Shown: one piece after another, positions 1 to 11,153 of the stretch | Layout: each line of letters begins with the position of its first letter | Numbering within the stretch: the stretch's first letter is position 1 | Origin: Pseudomonas jinjuensis | GTDB taxonomy: Bacteria > Pseudomonadota > Gammaproteobacteria > Pseudomonadales > Pseudomonadaceae | Assembly (NCBI RefSeq): GCF_900103845.1 | Contig: NZ_FNIJ01000012.1 | Location: 1-64,000 of the forward strand | DNA length: 64,000 nucleotides | Direction of reading: 5' to 3' | The notes under the pieces: generated by a model | The model's database searches: none | The model's input: the letters and a program-made list of their open reading frames with translations, nothing else | Told to the model about the DNA's origin: nothing | Translations under genes and position numbers: made by a program

Positions 1-36
1 AACTCACAAGCACCCACACGAATTGCTTGATTCGAC

Positions 37-49
37 TTGTTAAAGAGCA
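37..49 (-). promoter_or_regulatory. rrn leader boxA antitermination site
   Basis: The minus strand reads TGCTCTTTAACAA, the canonical boxA of bacterial rRNA leaders, bound by NusB/NusE (S10) to make ribosomal transcription complexes resistant to Rho. It lies about 35 bp downstream of the third promoter, as expected between promoter and 16S gene. Confidence 0.9.
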
Positions 50-83
50 GTTGGTTGAGGCCTTCGCTTCAACCGAGGCGCGC

Positions 84-350
84 ATTCTACGCTAACCTCT
101 CTTTCCGTCAAGCGTTATTTTCGAAATTTTCGTTTCTACTCAATCGCTTGCGCTTCCGTGAAGGTCGAGACCTTCGCATCAGCGGGAGGCGCATTCTACA
201 GCGATCAGTTTCGCTGTCAAGCACCTCGATGATCGTCGCCAACCACCACTCCAACCACCTCACCACGCTTAAGTGCTTGATTTTCAAGAACTTCGTCGGC
301 GTCGTCGACTGGAGTGGGGCGCATTATAGGGACCTGGAAATTCCCGTCAA
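84..350 (-). promoter_or_regulatory. Three tandem rRNA operon promoters reading left
   Basis: On the minus strand there are three sigma-70 promoters in tandem. P1 has -35 TTGACG (345-350) and -10 TATAAT (323-328). P2 has TTGACA (215-220) and TAGAAT (193-198). P3 has TTGACG (106-111) and TAGAAT (84-89). All three have 16-bp spacers and a GC-rich GCGCC-type discriminator just after the -10, typical of stringently controlled stable RNA promoters. The A/T-rich stretch upstream of P1 (about 351-375) could be an UP element and overlaps the end of the DUF3999 gene. With the boxA further left this indicates a 16S rRNA gene beyond position 1; the rRNA itself is not in the window. Confidence 0.85.
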
Positions 351-369
351 CGACTTTCTGAAAGAATTT

Positions 370-1719
370 TCAGCGCTTCGCCGATGACGTGCGCCACAGA
401 CTGAAGGCCATGCCTGCCAGCAGGCCTACACCCAGCAGCAGCACACCCCACAAGCCAATCCGCTTCCAGTCGATTCCTGCAGTCAGCGCGGCCTGGCTTT
501 GCAAGGTGCCATCCAGGCGCGCCGTGCCCATGGTTTCCAGTTTGCCTTCGTCGAAACCCGGCACCAGGACGGTGAGCGGCAGGCTGGAGTTCCGCGCCCC
601 GGCATTTCCCAGCGCCAGTCGATAGGGCGCGCTGCCGCGGGCGAGGAAGATCACCTCGGTGGCGCGCAGTGCCACGCGCATTTGTGGCGCCTCACCGCCC
701 AGACCGCCGCCGCGCGCGTCCACCTGCAGGCGCAACTGGCTCACCGGCCAGCCCGGCAGGGTGATTTCCTCCTGGCGCACTTCGCGACCGCCCTGCGGCA
801 GACGATAAAGCACGCCGCGCGCCAGCGGACTCCATTGCACCTTGCCGTCCCGGCGTCCCTGGAGCGTTACCGGCGCCAGGGTATTGGGCTGGCCGAGGGG
901 AATCCGCACGCGCTCCAGCGGTAGAGCCTGCGGCAGGTCCCAGGTGAACTCGCCGTTCTGGCCGGCGCGACCCGGCAAGGGATCGGACCATACCAGCGGC
1001 GCCGGCTCGGCACTGCTGCGCGTCCCGCCCACGCGCGCTCCACTCAGGGTTGCCGCTTCTTCCGGAGCGATCCACAGCAGACGGAGGTAACGCGCCCGCA
1101 CACCCGGCAGCTGGACATCATTGTTGTCGATCCGCTCGCCATTGAAGCTCAGCCGGGCGACCTGCCCCTCGCCAACGGAACGCCAGTGGCTCAGGTCATC
1201 GCTGGCCTCGATGCGGAAACGCTGGAAACCCTCGGCCGGCGCACTCCAGTCGAGACTCAGCCGATCCAGCGGAAAGTCACTGGCGCTGGCGTCGATCAGC
1301 CAGCCGCGCAGAATCTCGCGACCACCGTCCGGCACGGCCGCCGGCGGAATCTCGACAATGGTGCCGGCGGTGTTGCGGATCACCTTCAGGCTCTCCGACG
1401 CCGCACCGCCCGCCGGCCCGCGCAGCGGAAACACCCGTCCCGCAGCCTCCAGCCGCGTCTCGGCCTGCCGCGCGCTGCCGAGGCGCAGGCTGTACGGCAG
1501 CGCTCCGCCCTCCGCATTGAACACCCGTAGGTCGCGCAGATCGGCATGGCGGGCAGCGAACTGCGCAGCGACCGGCAATTGCAGGCGATACCAGGGCCCG
1601 TTCCCGGACACCGCCAAAGGCACCTGGCTGGCGAAATCGCTCGGGTTCTCCGCCGCCACGCCAGCGGACAGGGCCCCGGCGAACAGCAGGGCAACACAGC
1701 TTCGTATCAGGGTGATCAT
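370..1719 (-). CDS. DUF3999 family membrane-anchored periplasmic protein
   Basis: Encodes 449 residues. The N-terminus (MITLIRSCVALLFAGALSAG) is a Sec signal peptide, then about 390 residues of predicted beta-rich periplasmic sequence, then one C-terminal transmembrane helix (around 415-437) and a short basic tail. This layout and the partner gene match the DUF3999 family, whose function is unknown. The start overlaps the stop of the upstream DUF2339 gene by four bases (ATGA at 1716-1719), so translation is probably coupled. The frame stays open further upstream, through the DUF2339 coding sequence, but that extension is out-of-frame shadow sequence. Inferred role: periplasmic partner of the DUF2339 membrane protein. 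Confidence 0.85.
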   Translation of the reverse strand: MITLIRSCVALLFAGALSAGVAAENPSDFASQVPLAVSGNGPWYRLQLPVAAQFAARHADLRDLRVFNAEGGALPYSLRLGSARQAETRLEAAGRVFPLRGPAGGAASESLKVIRNTAGTIVEIPPAAVPDGGREILRGWLIDASASDFPLDRLSLDWSAPAEGFQRFRIEASDDLSHWRSVGEGQVARLSFNGERIDNNDVQLPGVRARYLRLLWIAPEEAATLSGARVGGTRSSAEPAPLVWSDPLPGRAGQNGEFTWDLPQALPLERVRIPLGQPNTLAPVTLQGRRDGKVQWSPLARGVLYRLPQGGREVRQEEITLPGWPVSQLRLQVDARGGGLGGEAPQMRVALRATEVIFLARGSAPYRLALGNAGARNSSLPLTVLVPGFDEGKLETMGTARLDGTLQSQAALTAGIDWKRIGLWGVLLLGVGLLAGMAFSLWRTSSAKR

Positions 1720-4700
1720 GCGGAAGGTTGCTCCTGCTCCGGTTCCGCGCGACGCGGCGGCAAGGGGGCGAAGTAGCCGACGATCAGCAGCAGCACGCCG
1801 ACGCCGATGAAAGAGACGATGCGCGCCAGGCTGCCGCTGTTGCCCAGCTCGACGAAGAACAGCTTGATCACCACCACGCCGATCAGCGCCGCGCCGACCA
1901 TCCATAGCTCGCGGCGTGCACGCAGATGGCCGAAGACCATCAGACCGAGGGCGATCAGGGTCCAGACGATCGACAGCCCGGCCTGCACCACCATCGACTC
2001 GCGCAGGGCGAACGGCTCGAACGGCACGCCCGCCCAGTGATGCGCAGCGCGACACACCGCCATGGTCGCCAGACCGAACAGCGAAGCGCCGATCACTACC
2101 TGCAGCACGCGCGTCTGCGCACCGAGCAGCGGCAGCCCGGCCAGCGCCCAGCGATGGATCGCCGCCAGCACGATCAGCATGCCCAGCTCCAGCGGGTTGA
2201 GCAGCGGCAGGTAAGGCAGCGGCTCGGCCGCCCCGTCGCTGAGCAGGTTGACCAGCCAGAACCAGGCGAACAACAGCAGCGCCACCGGCAGCGCGGCGAT
2301 GGCGCGGTACTCGCGGGGATAGACCGCCACCGGCCACGGCAACTGTCGCGGCAGCCCCATGAGAACCAGGAACAGGCTCGGCACCAGCGCCCAGCCCAGC
2401 CAGCGCCAGGCGTTGTAATGCTCGGCCAGTGAATAGAAGAGGAAGCGCAGCTCCAGCGCCAGCACGCCGAGGATCAACCAGCAGCCGAGCACATGGATGG
2501 CGCCGGCCGCCCGTTTCGGCAGCAACTCGTCCAGCCGCCGCAGCGACAGCAGATGGACCAGCAGGAAGGCCAGCCAGCCGAGCCAGCCAAGGTTCGCCAG
2601 CGGGTGATACTCCAGCCGCCAGGCGCTCGCCAGTGCCAGGCAGGCCAGCGGCGCGAGAGTCAGGCAGAGCGCCGCCAGGGCGCGCCACCCTTCGCGCAGC
2701 GCCAGCAGGGTCCACATCGCGACGCTCAGTGCCGCCACCAGCAACGCCACATGCTCGCGCATGGCATCGGGCACGAAGCGGACGATCTCGCCCAGCGCGG
2801 CCAGCGCCCACCAACCGGCCCCCCAGGCCAGCAGCAATTGCGACAGGCGTTCGAGATCGAGCGCGCCCAGGCTCAGCTCCTGTTCAGCTGAACGATGCAG
2901 CCACCAGGCGCCTGCCAACGCCGCCAGCGCCAGCACCGTCGGCGCCCAGAAGCCGAGATGGGCGAGCGGCTTCAGCCCTTCGCCGGACCAGCCCCAGTAC
3001 AACGCCGGTCCCGCCAGCAGCAACAGCGCGCCACCGAGCAGCTGCACGACCAGGCCGCAGGCAAGGAAGCTGCGCGAACGCAGCCGCAATCCGGCGACCA
3101 GTGCCGCCAGCCCGGCCAGCGCCCAGGCGATCGTCGTGGTCTCGGCGGCAAAGCACAGCGGGGCGACCAGATAAAGGAAGGCCAGCCCGGCGCAGGCCAG
3201 TACCGGCCGGCAATTCGATTCCCAGGCCGACAGATGCTCACCGGATTCGCTACGCAGCCGCCAGAAGCTGAACAGCAATGCGGCACCGAGCATCAACGCG
3301 CCCAGCGGAGCACCCTCCAGCAGCGTATCGACACCGCCGCGCAGGTCGCCGAGGAACGCCAGCGCCGCACCGATCTGCAGCAACAGCGCGAACATCCGCG
3401 CCGGCAGCCGCCGCTGGCGCAGTCCCAGCCAGTAGATGCCCGCCCCTTCCACCGCCCAGGCGGCGGAGGTCCAGCGCGCATCCAGCCCCAGCGGAATGGC
3501 CAGGCTGCCGAACACCACGCCGAGCGCCAGGCAGATCTCCACCAGCAACTGCACCCCGCGCCGGGCCAGCAGACGCGCCAGCGCCATGTAGAACAGCCCC
3601 AGCACCAGCGCGCTGAACGCCGCGCCGAACTCGACATGCCGCACCAGCGCGTACTGCAGGCCGAAGCCGACCAGCGGCGGGCCGAACAGCACGGTGGCGT
3701 CCACGTAATCGCTTCGCCGCAGCGCGAGATGCTCCTGTTCGTGCAACCGGCGACGGGCGAACAGCAGGCCGATGGCGACGTACATCAGGAAGAACAGCAG
3801 CAGGAATGGCTCGGTACTGGCGAACAGCTCCGGCGTGTAGGAACGCAGCCCCCAGGCGAAGCCGATACCGAAGGTGCCGACGAAGCCGATCAGGTTGAGC
3901 GGACGCCAGGCCTTGAACCAGGCGATGGCGAGGATGCCGGCGTTGAGCAGGGCGAAGTAGCTGAACAGCGCGACATGGCTGCCACCGCCGGTGGACGCCA
4001 GGATCGGCGCGGCGAAGCCGCCCAGCGCCGCGGCCGCGGCGAGGCCGAGGGCATCCTGCAGCACGGCGAGCACGCCCGAGCAGAGCGTCACCAGCACCAG
4101 CAGGACGAAACCGGCGCCGGGCTCGATCAGCACCTCGCCGCCATTCATCTCCGGGTACAGCCTGATCGCCGCGAACACCGTCAGGTACAGCACCGCCACG
4201 CCGGCCCCCTGCAGCAGCAGTGCGTAGGCCGGCCGGCGCAGGCGCAGCCACCAGCCCAGGCCGAGCAGCGCCAGCGCCGCGGCGGCGACGCCGATATAGG
4301 GCGCCTGGGGCGGCATGCTCATGCCTTCGGTGGCATAGCGCAGGAGGAAGGCCAGACCGAGGAACAGCAGCACCACGCCGACCCGCAGCACGGTATTGCC
4401 GCCCAGCAGCCAGTCGCGGGCGGCGGCGAAGGCGCGCTCGATGGGCGAAGGCTCCCGCGGTTCGCTGGATTCCTCCCAGGGCGATTCCATCGGCCGGGCA
4501 GTTTCGCGGACTGTCGGCGGCCACTCGGGAACGGCGCTTTCCACTGCCGTCGCGGCAGGCTCGGGGGGCGGCAGCTCGATATCCCAGGTCAGCTCCGCTT
4601 CTTCGATGGGAGCCGCCGGTGCCGCTGGCAGCGGATATTCGGCGATCTCCTCCGGCGTCTCTTCCGGAGACGGCTGCTCGACCTTCAGCAGACGCTGATG

Positions 4701-4901
4701 GATAGCCTCGGTGGCCGCCTCGAAGCGCTCGACGAACTGCGCCAGCTCCCCTTGCAGCGCGGCGTTCCGGCGTTGCAGATCGTGCAGGCCGATAGCCTGC
4801 CCCACCGCCAGCCCCAGTAGCGCGCCGAGGAGGCCGCCGGTCAACGACTCCCCGGCCGCCACCCCGACGACCAGGCCTACCAGCATGAAAATCCATTGCA
4901 T
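1716..4901 (-). CDS. DUF2339 family giant polytopic membrane protein
   Basis: Encodes 1061 residues. It begins with a hydrophobic segment (MQWIFMLVGLVVG), then an acidic, proline-rich cytoplasmic stretch with a short coiled-coil-like part (about residues 35-155), then some 25 or more transmembrane helices to near the end, closing with the charged tail EPEQEQPSA. This is the DUF2339 architecture; the biochemical function is unknown. The ATG at 4901 is preceded by GGAGGG ten bases upstream, which favours it over a TTG six codons earlier. It is operonic with the overlapping DUF3999 gene. Such proteins are often guessed to act in envelope or transport functions, but nothing here proves it. Confidence 0.85.
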   Translation of the reverse strand: MQWIFMLVGLVVGVAAGESLTGGLLGALLGLAVGQAIGLHDLQRRNAALQGELAQFVERFEAATEAIHQRLLKVEQPSPEETPEEIAEYPLPAAPAAPIEEAELTWDIELPPPEPAATAVESAVPEWPPTVRETARPMESPWEESSEPREPSPIERAFAAARDWLLGGNTVLRVGVVLLFLGLAFLLRYATEGMSMPPQAPYIGVAAAALALLGLGWWLRLRRPAYALLLQGAGVAVLYLTVFAAIRLYPEMNGGEVLIEPGAGFVLLVLVTLCSGVLAVLQDALGLAAAAALGGFAAPILASTGGGSHVALFSYFALLNAGILAIAWFKAWRPLNLIGFVGTFGIGFAWGLRSYTPELFASTEPFLLLFFLMYVAIGLLFARRRLHEQEHLALRRSDYVDATVLFGPPLVGFGLQYALVRHVEFGAAFSALVLGLFYMALARLLARRGVQLLVEICLALGVVFGSLAIPLGLDARWTSAAWAVEGAGIYWLGLRQRRLPARMFALLLQIGAALAFLGDLRGGVDTLLEGAPLGALMLGAALLFSFWRLRSESGEHLSAWESNCRPVLACAGLAFLYLVAPLCFAAETTTIAWALAGLAALVAGLRLRSRSFLACGLVVQLLGGALLLLAGPALYWGWSGEGLKPLAHLGFWAPTVLALAALAGAWWLHRSAEQELSLGALDLERLSQLLLAWGAGWWALAALGEIVRFVPDAMREHVALLVAALSVAMWTLLALREGWRALAALCLTLAPLACLALASAWRLEYHPLANLGWLGWLAFLLVHLLSLRRLDELLPKRAAGAIHVLGCWLILGVLALELRFLFYSLAEHYNAWRWLGWALVPSLFLVLMGLPRQLPWPVAVYPREYRAIAALPVALLLFAWFWLVNLLSDGAAEPLPYLPLLNPLELGMLIVLAAIHRWALAGLPLLGAQTRVLQVVIGASLFGLATMAVCRAAHHWAGVPFEPFALRESMVVQAGLSIVWTLIALGLMVFGHLRARRELWMVGAALIGVVVIKLFFVELGNSGSLARIVSFIGVGVLLLIVGYFAPLPPRRAEPEQEQPSA

Positions 4902-4987
4902 GCGTGCGAATCCCTCCAACCCGATGCCTGCGAGTATATCGGCGCCCTGCCGCGGCGCTCGTGCGCCATCTCAAGCCGCCAACCCGG

Positions 4988-6187
4988 TCACTCGCTGCGC
5001 AGCGCATCCACCGGATGCAGTCGCGACGCCGCACGGGCCGGGGCGATGCCGGCGAGAATGCCGATGACGCCGGACAGCAGCAGCGCCAGCAGAAGGAAGC
5101 CCGGACGCAACGCCAGCGGCAGTCCCGGCAGCGCCAGATGCAGGACCAGCAGCAGCGCCCCCATCAGCAGCAGGCCGAGCAGCCCGCCGGCCAGGGACAG
5201 CAGCGTCGCCTCGGCGAGGAACAGCCCGAGCACCTGCCGCTGGCTGGCGCCGATGGCGCGCAGCAGGCCGATCTCGGCGGTGCGCTCGCCCACCGTGGTG
5301 GTCATGATGGTGAGGATGCCCACCGCGCCGACCAGCAGCGAGATGCCGCCCAGTGCGCCAACGGAAGCGCTGAGCACGGCGAGGATGCGATCCAGGCTGG
5401 CGAGCATGTCGTCCTGGGTGATCAGGCTGAAGTCCTCCGCGCCGTGACGCTCCACCAGCGCCTTGCGGATGCGCTCGCCGATCAGCGCCGAACTGCTGCC
5501 GGCGCCGAACACCACGTCGATCTCCATCAGCCCCTCGCGGTTGAACATGCTCTGCGCCCAGTCCACCGGGATGTAGGCGATGTCGTCGAGGTCGAAGCCG
5601 AGCAGCTGCCCCTTCCTTTCCATCACGCCGATCACCCGGAAGCGCGTGCCGCCGATGCGCACCAGCTCGCCCAGTGGATTGGCCGCGCCGAACAGTTCCT
5701 CGCGCAGCTTGTGGCCGAGCACCGCGTAGGGCGGCGAGCGGCCGTCGCGCGCCTCGGGGAGGAACTGCCCCAGCGCCAGCCTGAATTTCCAGGCCTCGGC
5801 GAGCTGGTGGCCGCCGCCGATCACGTCGCTGTTGCGGGTCTTCTCGCCGTAGCGCACATCGCCGCTGCCCTGGATCACCGGCACCACCGCCTCGATGTGC
5901 GGCAGGCGGCGCAGCGCCTCGGCGTCGTCCAGGGTCAGCGGGCGCACGCTGCTGAGCAGGCCGCCGAAGCCGCCGGTCTGGGTGCGGCCGGGCTGCACCG
6001 CGATCAGCCGCGTACCGAACTGCGAGAAGCTGTCGATCACGTAGCCGCGCAGCCCCTCGCCGATGGCGGTGAGCAGCGCCACCGCGGCGATGCCGATGGC
6101 CACGCCGAGCAGGGTCAGCAGGCTGCGCAGCGGCCGGCTGGTGAGCGCCGCGGTAGTCAGCGCGACGCCATCGGCCAGGCGCATCAT
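4988..6187 (-). CDS. MacB-type ABC transporter permease (second of two)
   Basis: Encodes 399 residues. One transmembrane helix lies near residues 20-42, then a large periplasmic MacB_PCD-type domain (about 45-265), then three C-terminal helices of the FtsX family, ending with the conserved segment APARAASRLHPVDALR. The motif GERTAEIGLLRAIGAS before the last helices is the family's coupling region to the ATPase. The first two ATGs are adjacent (6187 and 6184). It overlaps the preceding permease gene by four bases. Together with the adaptor, ATPase and other permease it should form a heterodimeric MacAB/YknXYZ-like exporter that moves substrates from periplasm or membrane; the substrate is unknown. 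Confidence 0.88.
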   Translation of the reverse strand: MMRLADGVALTTAALTSRPLRSLLTLLGVAIGIAAVALLTAIGEGLRGYVIDSFSQFGTRLIAVQPGRTQTGGFGGLLSSVRPLTLDDAEALRRLPHIEAVVPVIQGSGDVRYGEKTRNSDVIGGGHQLAEAWKFRLALGQFLPEARDGRSPPYAVLGHKLREELFGAANPLGELVRIGGTRFRVIGVMERKGQLLGFDLDDIAYIPVDWAQSMFNREGLMEIDVVFGAGSSSALIGERIRKALVERHGAEDFSLITQDDMLASLDRILAVLSASVGALGGISLLVGAVGILTIMTTTVGERTAEIGLLRAIGASQRQVLGLFLAEATLLSLAGGLLGLLLMGALLLVLHLALPGLPLALRPGFLLLALLLSGVIGILAGIAPARAASRLHPVDALRSE

Positions 6188-7397
6188 CCCCGTGCTCCGG
6201 GCGGCCGCAGGGCATCCACCGGCTCCATGGCGGCGGCGCGGCTGGCCGGCAGCCAGGCGAACAGCAGCGCCGTGGCCAGCGCCAGCAGCAGCGCGCTGAG
6301 CCGCGCCCAGAGCGGCGCCTGCAGCGGGAAGTCCCAGAGTTGGCGGCCGAGCCAGAGCAGCGCCTCGCCCAGCGCCAGCCCGCCCAGCGCGCCGGCCAGC
6401 GTCAGCAGCACCGCCTCACCGAGGAACAGCAGGCGCACCTGGGTCGCGCTGGCGCCGATGGCCTTGAGCAGGCCGATCTCGGCGGTGCGCTGGCTGACCG
6501 AGATCCAGGTGACGTTCATGATCAGGATGCCGGCGACCAGCAGGCTGACGGCGGCGATGCCGGCCAGCGCCAGGGTGAGTGCGGCGAGGATGTCGTCGAA
6601 GGCGGCGAGCATGGAGTCCTGGCCGATCAGGGTGACGTCGTCCTTGCCGTCATGGCGCGCCGCGATGGTGGCGATGATCTGTCTGCGGGCGCCGTCCAGC
6701 AGGGTCGGCCCGCGCACCTCGGCGAACACGCGGAACAACCCCTCGCGGTTGAACAGCGCCTGGGCGCTGGCCACCGGGATGATCAGCATCTCGCCGATGT
6801 CCATGCCCAGCGACTCGCCGCGCTCGGCGAGGATGCCGATCACCCGGAAGCGCCGGTCGCCGGCGCGCAGCCATTCGCCCAGCGCCGGCCGGGTGCCGAA
6901 CAGCTCGCGGCGCAGGGTGGCGCCGATCACGCAGACCGCCTGCGCCTGGCGGAAATCCAGCACCGGCAGCGGCTGGCCCTGGCTCACCGCAAGCTGGCGG
7001 ATGGCGAAGAACTCGTGGCTGGTGCCGAGGGTGAAGGCCTCGCGGTTGCGGTTGCCGACGCTGACCTCCAGCTGCCCGGCCTGCAGCGGCGCGACGCGCA
7101 GCACCGGCGGCAGGCGGGCGATGGCCTGGGCGTCCTGCAGGGTCAGGTCGTGCGGGGCGAGGCCGGTGATCGGCGGCATGCCGCCGACGGTCTCCTTGCG
7201 GCCGGGGAGGATGATCAGGGTGTTGCGGCCGAGCTGGGAGAATTCGCCGAGCACATAGCTGCGCGCGCCCTCGCCCAGGCCGGTGAGCAGGCTGACCGCG
7301 ACCACGCCGATGGCCACCGCCAGCAGCAGCATCAGGCTGCGCGAACGGTGTCCGCGCAGGGCGCCGAGGCAGAAGGCGGCGGCATCCACGGCGCGCA

Positions 7398-7398
<1 letters not shown>
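6184..7398 (-). CDS. MacB-type ABC transporter permease (first of two)
   Basis: Encodes 404 residues starting MRAVDAAAFCLGALRGHRSR, then one helix (about 18-40), a periplasmic MacB_PCD domain and three C-terminal helices. It is a paralogue of the next gene: both carry the pattern RTAEIGLLKAIGAS / RTAEIGLLRAIGAS and end in (A/S)RAA...PVDALR. The start overlaps the stop of the ATPase gene by one base (TGATG at 7396-7400). Tandem duplication followed by specialisation into a heterodimer is the likely origin. Transport direction (export) is inferred from the MacB fold and the adaptor gene upstream. Confidence 0.88.
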
Positions 7399-8074
<676 letters not shown>

Positions 8075-8078
<4 letters not shown>

Positions 8079-9223
8079 CGAGCCGGCTCCGCAGCCTCCG
8101 GCCGCACCTTCAGGCCGTCGGCCAGGCCTTCCACGTCCAGGCCGGCGAGGATGCGCTGGCCCGGCTGCAGTCCGGAGAGCACCTCGGTCCAGCGCCAGTT
8201 GCCGAGCCCGGTCTCGATGCGCGTCTCGCGCAGCACGCCGTCATCTTCGTCATAGAGATAGACCTGCTTCCCCTCGGCCAGCGCCTCGGTGGGAATGCGC
8301 AGGGCAGCGGCCTTCTGCTCCAGGAGGATTTCCACGTCGGCGCTGTAGCCGGTGAGCAGCGCCACGTCGGCGGGCACGCTGTCGAAGCGCACCTCGACGT
8401 CCACGGTGCGCGCCTGCTTCTCCAGGTCACGGACGAAGGGCGCGATGCGGCTGACCTTGCCGGCGAAGTGGCGCTCGCGGAAGGCGTCCAGGCTGATGCG
8501 CACCGGCATGCCGAGGCGCACGCGGGCGGCGTCGACCTCGTCGATCGGCGCCTCGACGTACAGGCAGCTGTCGTCGATCAGGTCCACCGCCGGCGGCGTG
8601 GGAATGCCCGGCGGCGACGGCGTGACGTACTCGCCCAGCTCGCCGTTGATCTGCGCCACCACGCCGGCGAAGGGCGCGCGCAAGGTCGCCTGGTCGAGCT
8701 GCGAGCGTTGCAGGGCGAGATTGGCCTCGGTTTCCTCGATCTGCGCCGAGCTGGCATCGCAGGCCAGTTGCGCCAGGCGCGCGCGGGTCTCGGACTGGTC
8801 CAGCAGGTCGGCGGCGGCCAGCCGGCGCTCGGCCAGATGGCGCAGGCGTTCGAGGTCGCGGCGATCCAGTTTCGCCTGGGCGCAGCGCTGCTCGCGGGCC
8901 TTGCGCTGCCCGGCGAGACGCGCCTCGGCTTCCGCGACCCGCGCCTGGCGGTCGTCCTGGCGCAGGCGCATCAGCACCTCGCCGGCCTTCACCCGCTGGC
9001 CCTCGTCGATCAGCAGTTCGGTGACCTGGCCACCGAGATTGAACGACAGCCGCGAGCGCCGGCAGGATTTCAGGGTGCCGGCGCGGGTGTTGGCGACCAG
9101 GGATTCCACCTGTCCCCGCCCCACTTCCACCAGCCGCACCGGTTGCGGCTGCGGCCGGCTCCACCACCAGAACAGCAGGCCCAGGCCGACGACAACCAAG
9201 GCCAGGATCAGCAGCTTGCGCAT
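8075..9223 (-). CDS. HlyD/MacA-type periplasmic adaptor protein
   Basis: Encodes 382 residues. The N-terminal helix (residues 4-22) anchors it in the inner membrane. Next come a biotinyl-lipoyl-like half domain, a long alpha-helical hairpin with many Arg/Gln/Glu (about 85-170), the second lipoyl half (LRAPFAGVVAQINGELGEYV), and beta-barrel and membrane-proximal domains. This is the membrane fusion protein order. It is first in a four-gene leftward operon with an ABC ATPase and two MacB permeases. It would bridge them to an outer-membrane channel; no such channel gene is adjacent, so a TolC-like protein encoded elsewhere is presumed. Confidence 0.9.
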
Positions 9224-9285
9224 GCACGGGTTCCTCTGCTTTCGGCTTCATCAGCCTAGCAGGCGGCAACCGCTCCCCCGGAAAC

Positions 9286-9310
9286 GCGAAAGCCGGGCAA
9301 ATGCCCGGCT
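9286..9310 (-). terminator. Hairpin downstream of typA
   Basis: A 9-bp perfect stem (AGCCGGGCA / TGCCCGGCT, two-base loop) followed on the minus strand by TTCGCGTTTC, an imperfect T-rich tail. It sits 22 bp past the typA stop and is a plausible terminator for typA. Confidence 0.6.
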
Positions 9311-9332
9311 CTCGCTGTTCCGCTGGAACGGA

Positions 9333-11153
9333 TCAGACCTTGGCGCGTTCGTAGCGCTTGCGGTCGTTCTCGTTCAGCAGCTTCTTGCGCAGACGGATCG
9401 ACTTCGGCGTCACTTCCACCAGCTCGTCGTCGGCGATGAATTCCAGCGCCTGCTCCAGGGTGAAGCGGATCGGCGGAACCAGGGCGATGACTTCGTCCTT
9501 GCCGGAAGCACGCATGTTGTCGAGCTTCTTGCCCTTGGTGGGGTTGATCACCAGGTCGTTGTCGCGGCTGTTGATGCCGGCCAGCTGGCCTTCGTAGATC
9601 TCGTCGCCTGGGCCGAGGAACAGCTTGCCGCGGCTTTGCAGGGTTTCCAGCGAGTAGGTCAGCGCGGTGCCGGTGGCCATGGAGACCAGTACGCCGTTCT
9701 GACGGTTGCTGACTTCGCCGGCCTTGATCGGGCCGTAGTGGCTGAAGGTCGAGGTCAGGATGCCGGTGCCCGAGGTCAGGGTCAGGAAGTTGTTGCGGAA
9801 GCCGATCAGGCCACGCGCCGGGATGGTGTATTCCAGGCGCACGCGGCCCTTGCCGTCGGGGATCATGTTGCTCAGATCGCCCTTGCGCAGGCCCATCTGT
9901 TCCATCACCGAGCCCTGGTGCTGCTCTTCGATGTCGATGCTGACGTTCTCGTACGGCTCCTGCTTCTCGCCCTCGGCGGTCTCGATGATCACCACTTCCG
10001 GACGGCCGACGGCCATCTCGAAGCCTTCACGGCGCATGGTTTCGATCAGAACCGAGAGGTGCAGTTCGCCACGACCGGAGACCTTGAACTTCTCCGGGCT
10101 CTCGCCTTGCTCGACGCGCAGGGCCACGTTGTGCAGCAGTTCCTTCTCCAGACGCTCCTTGATGTTGCGGCTGGTGACGAACTTGCCTTCCTTGCCGGCG
10201 AACGGCGAGTCGTTGACCTGGAAGGTCATGCTCACGGTCGGCTGGTCGACGGTCAGCGGCGGACGGGCTTCGACGTTGGCCGGGTCGCACAGGGTGTCGG
10301 AGATGAACAGCTCTTCCATGCCGCTGACACAGACGATGTCGCCGGCTTCGGCTTCGGCGACTTCGACGCGCTGCAGACCGGAGTGACCCATGATCTTCAG
10401 GATGCGGCCGTTGCGCTTGGTGCCGTCGTCGCTGATGGCGACCACCGGAGTGTTGGACTTGATCTTGCCGCGGGCGATACGGCCGATGCCGATCACGCCG
10501 AGGAAGCTGTTGTAGTCCAGCTGGGAGATCTGCATCTGGAACGGACCGTCGACATCCACTTCCGGAGCCGGGACGTGGTCGATGATCGCCTGGAACAGCG
10601 CATCCATGTTGTCGTCCATCTTCTCGTGGTCCATGCCGGCGATGCCGTTCAGGGCGCTGGCGTAGACGATCGGGAAGTCGAGCTGCTCGTCGGTGGCGCC
10701 GAGGTTGTCGAACAGGTCGAAGATCTGGTCGATGACCCAGTCAGGACGCGCGCCCGGACGGTCGATCTTGTTCACCACGACGATCGGACGCAGGCCGGCC
10801 TTGAACGCCTTCTGGGTCACGAAGCGGGTCTGCGGCATGGGGCCGTCCTGGGCGTCGACCACCAGCAGCACGGAGTCGACCATCGACATCACGCGCTCTA
10901 CCTCACCGCCGAAGTCGGCGTGGCCGGGGGTGTCGACGATGTTGATGTTGTAGCCGTTCCACTTGATGGCGGTGTTCTTGGCCAGGATGGTGATGCCGCG
11001 TTCCTTTTCCTGGTCGTTGGAGTCCATCACGCGCTCGTTCTCGGCTTCCTTGCGGTCCAGGGTGCCGGAGAGCTTCAGCAGCTTGTCGACGAGGGTGGTC
11101 TTGCCATGGTCGACGTGGGCGATGATGGCGATGTTGCGGAGTTTTTCGATCAC
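9333..11153 (-). CDS. typA: Ribosome-associated GTPase TypA/BipA
   Basis: Encodes 606 residues beginning [20 protein letters not shown] from a GTG codon at 11153. A longer ATG start at 11183 exists but the family N-terminus fits the GTG. GTPase motifs are AHVDHGKTT (12-20), DTPGHADF and [11 protein letters not shown]-like domains III and V and the BipA-specific C-terminal domain follow, ending [20 protein letters not shown]. It is a translational GTPase that binds the 70S ribosome and helps 50S assembly and stress adaptation. It is transcribed alone, leftward, downstream of thiI with a 139-bp gap. Confidence 0.96.
   Translation of the reverse strand: MIEKLRNIAIIAHVDHGKTTLVDKLLKLSGTLDRKEAENERVMDSNDQEKERGITILAKNTAIKWNGYNINIVDTPGHADFGGEVERVMSMVDSVLLVVDAQDGPMPQTRFVTQKAFKAGLRPIVVVNKIDRPGARPDWVIDQIFDLFDNLGATDEQLDFPIVYASALNGIAGMDHEKMDDNMDALFQAIIDHVPAPEVDVDGPFQMQISQLDYNSFLGVIGIGRIARGKIKSNTPVVAISDDGTKRNGRILKIMGHSGLQRVEVAEAEAGDIVCVSGMEELFISDTLCDPANVEARPPLTVDQPTVSMTFQVNDSPFAGKEGKFVTSRNIKERLEKELLHNVALRVEQGESPEKFKVSGRGELHLSVLIETMRREGFEMAVGRPEVVIIETAEGEKQEPYENVSIDIEEQHQGSVMEQMGLRKGDLSNMIPDGKGRVRLEYTIPARGLIGFRNNFLTLTSGTGILTSTFSHYGPIKAGEVSNRQNGVLVSMATGTALTYSLETLQSRGKLFLGPGDEIYEGQLAGINSRDNDLVINPTKGKKLDNMRASGKDEVIALVPPIRFTLEQALEFIADDELVEVTPKSIRLRKKLLNENDRKRYERAKV

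Noticed and set aside
1720..2814. Upstream extension of the DUF3999 frame
   Set aside because: Arg/Ala/Gly-rich and lies out of frame inside DUF2339; the signal peptide start at 1719 is convincing.
2895..4820. Long plus-strand open frame opposite the DUF2339 gene (641 codons)
   Set aside because: Gln/Arg/Ala-rich translation typical of antisense shadows in high-GC DNA; the minus-strand frame encodes a clear membrane protein.
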